NCBI GenBank assembly: GCA_947441895.1
Contig: CANEUT010000066.1
Location: 1 to 8,061, forward strand
DNA from: Rickettsiales bacterium
Lineage (GTDB): Bacteria; Pseudomonadota; Alphaproteobacteria; Rickettsiales; UBA3002
Length of the DNA: 8,061 nt
Direction of reading: 5' to 3'
A program made the translations under genes and the position numbers. Under the pieces are notes generated by a model, which was given only the letters and a program-made list of their open reading frames with translations, ran no database searches and had not been told where the DNA came from. Position 1 is the first letter of the stretch. Every line of letters begins with the position of its first letter. Below are positions 5,749 through 8,061 of the stretch, piece by piece.

Positions 5749-7331
5749 TGATTGTCGCTCGCTTGATTCGTCAGCAGCTTGGGGTTCACTTCCACCTTAT
5801 GCCGTGCAGCGAATTGATTGAATGCCTGCGATTGCACCGTCTGATTCAGGCTATCCGCCATTTGCCGGGCCACTTTTTCTTTTGTCTTATCCGATATGGC
5901 CGGTGTCACATGGCGACTGGCCAACACCACCGCCAGCATTTGGTCGCCATTATTCAGCGTCAATGGGCCAGCCGTTTTACCAACCTCACGTTCAAAAATT
6001 GCCTGCTGCATGGCCAGTGGTATTTGGCTATTGCTGGTGGTCGACGCATCGTCTGATGGGCGCGCCACATTGCTGATGGTTTTGGGTGTCAGCTGAAAGC
6101 GGGCGGTGACGGCTTGCCAATCGGCATCTTTATTCAGCGCTTCTTTTATTTCGGTTGCTTTACTGCTGGCAGCCTCACGCGCCAGTTGCTTGGCCAGGCG
6201 CGATTTTACATCGGCCATCACCTCGTTAAGTTTCTTCGGTGTAGCAGCCATAACCGACTTCACCGACACCATGAGTGTGGCACCTTTTGGGGTGGTAATG
6301 ATGCCTGAAATTTCACCCTCAGAAAGGCGCATGCCTTGTTGCTTCACCGTTTTTAAAATATCGTCGTTTTCAGCTTTCGCCGAATTTCCGGTGACGTCAC
6401 CAACCAGCTTCGAGGTGGCTTTAACGCCCGCTTTGGCAATGGCTTCGCCAAGCGTAATGCCCGCGGCAAGACCATCTTCCACTTCGTTCGATAGCTTGCG
6501 TAATATCGTGCCACGTTGTTGTTCACGCAGGCTATTGCGCAATTTTTCAGGTGGTGTGCCGGGCTTGGCAGTGGCAGCGCTTTTCAGCATGTCGGCGGTG
6601 ATGGACTGGTCAACCAGCGCATCGATATCGGTGCTGGCAAGGGTGACATATTCAAGCATACGTTTTTCGTCGTCCATATAAAGGGTGGTTTTGTTTTGGT
6701 CGTAATAGCTTTCAATATCGGCATCGCTCATTTTGCTGGTGCCTGCATTGGCCACAATAGTGATGGTGGCGATATCACGCACTTCGCTGCCGGCGGCGGT
6801 GGCAAGTGCTGCAAAGCTGGCAGGCGTCGTCACGTCGCTCATATCCAGGCTGGCGAGGAGGAATTTACCCGCGGTTTCATTCTTTAGTTGTGCCAAAAAT
6901 TGTGCTTCGCTCATGCGCAGGTTGCTTAATGTCGCTTTAAAAGCGCTCGCGCTAAATTGTCCATCCAATGTCTGAAATTGGGGCTGCACTTTAAGGCTTT
7001 TCATCAGCAAATCATCACTCACCGAAAGGCCCAAATCATCGCTCGCTTGCAAAATGAGGCGTTGCTGAACCAGCTGCCGCAAAATGCCAACCCCAAGTTT
7101 ATTGGCATCGGCACCTTGAATGCCCATGGCCTGCATTTGCCGCGACATGACGGCTTTGCTTTGTTCAAACTCGCCCACACTGATGGTGGCGTTGCCCACG
7201 CGCGCGGCATAGGTTGGGCCAGTATTACTAAAAATATCGCCAATGCCCCACACGGCAAAAGTGACCACCAGAAAAAGCAGCAGTGCCTTGGCAATAAAGC
7301 CAGAAGCCATTGAACGCATTGTGTCGAGCAT
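5745..7331 (-). CDS. ppiD: PpiD/SurA-N-like inner-membrane-anchored folding factor
   Basis: The 528-residue protein has a short cytoplasmic N-terminus and one membrane anchor at about 12-30 (A-L-L-L-F-L-V-V-T-F-A-V-W-G-I-G-D). A helical SurA/PpiD-type chaperone region follows, with A-A-R-V-G-N-A-T-I-S (42-51) and an L-R-Q-L-V-Q-Q-R-L-I-L segment (84-94). The C-terminal part is typical of PpiD, with I-F-E-R-E-V-G-K-T-A-G (445-455). In the family this anchors to the inner membrane and helps fold proteins leaving the Sec channel. The parvulin isomerase domain expected in the middle (about 226-360) is barely recognisable: no A-S-H-I-L-V-like strand, no F-x-x-x-G-G-D-L-G-W-like stretch, only an S-E-G-E-I-S-G-I-I end strand. 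The length is about 100 below E. coli PpiD. I placed the start at 7331, with AAGGA six bases upstream. The open frame continues to 7628 but that part lies opposite tpiA. trpE follows with a 4-base overlap. Confidence 0.85.
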   Translation of the reverse strand: MLDTMRSMASGFIAKALLLFLVVTFAVWGIGDIFSNTGPTYAARVGNATISVGEFEQSKAVMSRQMQAMGIQGADANKLGVGILRQLVQQRLILQASDDLGLSVSDDLLMKSLKVQPQFQTLDGQFSASAFKATLSNLRMSEAQFLAQLKNETAGKFLLASLDMSDVTTPASFAALATAAGSEVRDIATITIVANAGTSKMSDADIESYYDQNKTTLYMDDEKRMLEYVTLASTDIDALVDQSITADMLKSAATAKPGTPPEKLRNSLREQQRGTILRKLSNEVEDGLAAGITLGEAIAKAGVKATSKLVGDVTGNSAKAENDDILKTVKQQGMRLSEGEISGIITTPKGATLMVSVKSVMAATPKKLNEVMADVKSRLAKQLAREAASSKATEIKEALNKDADWQAVTARFQLTPKTISNVARPSDDASTTSNSQIPLAMQQAIFEREVGKTAGPLTLNNGDQMLAVVLASRHVTPAISDKTKEKVARQMADSLNQTVQSQAFNQFAARHKVEVNPKLLTNQASDNQ

Positions 7332-7356
7332 AGAACATCCTTTTTTAAGCAGGGCA

Positions 7357-7385
7357 GGTGTAGGGCGGGCGCGTGTGATTGTCAA
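7357..7385 (-). promoter_or_regulatory. Candidate sigma-70 promoter for ppiD-trpE
   Basis: A perfect -35 hexamer TTGACA (7385-7380) is followed after 17 bases by TACACC (7362-7357), a weak -10 with three of six consensus matches. Transcription would begin near 7350, leaving a leader of about 20 bases that includes the AAGGA site for ppiD. With the ppiD/trpE overlap, this is the only visible promoter for trpE. Confidence 0.45.
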
Positions 7386-7394
7386 AGGGTTGAC
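7381..7394. promoter_or_regulatory. Perfect inverted repeat joining the two divergent -35 elements
   Basis: GTCAA-AGGG-TTGAC is a perfect 5-bp inverted repeat with a 4-base centre. Its left arm contains most of the -35 of the ppiD promoter read on the minus strand, and its right arm contains most of the TTGACG -35 of tpiA on the plus strand. The symmetry may simply come from two back-to-back promoters, or it may be an operator for a dimeric regulator that would act on both genes. Confidence 0.45.
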
Positions 7395-7418
7395 GAGGGT
7401 AGGGCCGACTGGCATAGC
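7390..7418 (+). promoter_or_regulatory. Candidate promoter for tpiA
   Basis: TTGACG (7390-7395, five of six -35 matches) is followed after 17 bases by CATAGC (7413-7418), a weak -10 with three of six matches. The predicted transcription start, about seven bases on, falls at about 7425, within two bases of the ATG at 7427. This implies a leaderless message and fits the absence of a ribosome site. Confidence 0.38.
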
Positions 7419-7426
7419 TTTCACCC

Positions 7427-8061
7427 ATGACAGAAAAGCAAACATGGCTGGTTGCCAATTGGAAAATGAACGGCGATGCAGCGCGTGTGACTGCCTATGC
7501 CCAAGCGGTGAATGCTGTGCTTTCACAGTCGCCAGCTTTCGTTCACGCGGTATTTTGTCCGCCGTTGCCCTATTTGACGGTGGCTGCCCACGCCTTGCCA
7601 CCCCAAGCGCGCTTAATGATTGGCGCACAAAATTGCCATCATGAGCCCAAAGGTGCCCACACGGGTGAGGTGAGCGCCAGCATGCTGGCCGATGTGGGCT
7701 GTGGCTATGTTATTATTGGCCATTCGGAACGCCGCGCCATGGGCGAAACCAATGATGACGTAGCCGCCAAAGCGGAAGCCGCTTTTGCAGTCGGACTCAC
7801 GCCCATTATTTGCATTGGTGAATCGCTCGCAGCCTATGACCAGAACCACACCGCCGAAGTGTTGGATGATCAGCTGGGGTTTTTAATGAAGCTAAGTTCA
7901 AACAAATTTATGGTGGCTTATGAACCCATTTGGGCCATTGGCACGGGTAAAACACCGGTGCTGGCTGAAATTCAGGCCGTCCACAGCCAAATTAAATCAA
8001 CGCTTGGCAGTGAAACAGCGGTGCTGTATGGAGGCTCGGTGAATGCGGCCAATATTAAAGA
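7427..8061 (+). CDS. tpiA: Triose-phosphate isomerase (3' truncated by window end)
   Basis: TpiA interconverts dihydroxyacetone phosphate and glyceraldehyde 3-phosphate in cytoplasmic glycolysis and gluconeogenesis. The visible 211 residues (family about 250) carry every expected active-site element: N-W-K-M-N-G at 11-16 (Asn11, Lys13), I-I-G-H-S-E-R-R at 96-103 (electrophile His99), V-A-Y-E-P-I-W-A-I-G-T-G at 163-174 (catalytic base Glu166, start of the flexible loop) and Y-G-G-S-V-N at 201-206 for phosphate binding. The C-terminal 35-45 residues lie outside. The ATG at 7427 is the only possible start, since an in-frame TAG lies four codons upstream and the next Met is inside the N-W-K-M-N motif. 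No Shine-Dalgarno sequence is present within 15 bases. The gene diverges from ppiD across a 95-bp gap with back-to-back promoter candidates. Confidence 0.97.
   Translation, partial: MTEKQTWLVANWKMNGDAARVTAYAQAVNAVLSQSPAFVHAVFCPPLPYLTVAAHALPPQARLMIGAQNCHHEPKGAHTGEVSASMLADVGCGYVIIGHSERRAMGETNDDVAAKAEAAFAVGLTPIICIGESLAAYDQNHTAEVLDDQLGFLMKLSSNKFMVAYEPIWAIGTGKTPVLAEIQAVHSQIKSTLGSETAVLYGGSVNAANIK

Noticed and set aside
5745..5900. Trp leader peptide or attenuator upstream of trpE
   Set aside because: No short frame with consecutive Trp codons is present and the region codes for the PpiD C-terminus.
6106..6681. A 191-codon open frame on the plus strand opposite ppiD
   Set aside because: The Ser/Ala-rich product is what the complement of an Ala/Lys/Glu-rich gene yields, and it has no start signals or known domain.
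7332..7628. N-terminal extension of ppiD up to 7628
   Set aside because: The extra 99 residues lie opposite tpiA, are low in family likeness, and would put a basic stretch before the membrane anchor. The start at 7331 has a proper ribosome site.

Overview
The window looks like a piece of an alphaproteobacterial chromosome of moderate GC content. The evidence is the gene order tpiA / ppiD / trpE ... trpG-trpD-trpC with a comEC end nearby, which I recognise from established knowledge of Alphaproteobacteria, together with an alphaproteobacterial-style ComEC C-terminus and a DUF599 membrane protein. TrpE and TrpG are separate proteins rather than the fused TrpE(G) of rhizobia, which fits a Rhodospirillales-like or other non-rhizobial lineage. 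I cannot name a genus. There are no tRNA, rRNA, CRISPR, insertion-sequence or prophage signals, and no stretch over 300 bases lacks a gene. The longest gaps are 112 bp (4134-4245) and 95 bp (7332-7426), and both carry regulatory-looking structure.

Layout from left to right: the 3' end of comEC (+, 1-426) meets the end of a DUF599 membrane protein gene (-, 423-1145), the two stop codons sharing TTAA. All genes from there to 7331 are on the minus strand. In transcription order they are ppiD (7331-5745), trpE (5748-4246), a 112-bp gap, a small lipoprotein gene (4133-3516), a 34-bp gap with a hairpin, trpG (3481-2906), trpD (2909-1938), trpC (1941-1147) and DUF599 (1145-423). The pairs ppiD/trpE, trpG/trpD and trpD/trpC each overlap by ATGA. 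trpC/DUF599 are 1 bp apart, with the DUF599 ribosome binding site inside the end of trpC. tpiA (+, from 7427) diverges from ppiD and runs off the window.

How the genes work together: TrpE and TrpG form anthranilate synthase, TrpD adds the phosphoribosyl group, and TrpC closes the indole ring. trpF, trpB and trpA are not in this window. TrpE keeps the tryptophan feedback motif and no leader-peptide attenuator is visible before trpE, so enzyme-level feedback is the control best supported. PpiD is an inner-membrane-anchored periplasmic folding factor, here shorter than usual and with no recognisable parvulin catalytic core. TpiA is glycolytic triose-phosphate isomerase.

The most interesting parts are non-coding. 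The trpE-lipoprotein gap carries competing inverted repeats and a 21-bp-phased direct repeat. The tpiA/ppiD gap carries a perfectly symmetric pair of -35-like elements. A hairpin sits directly against the trpG start, where no Shine-Dalgarno sequence is visible. I see no clear evidence for a wholly new multi-gene system.
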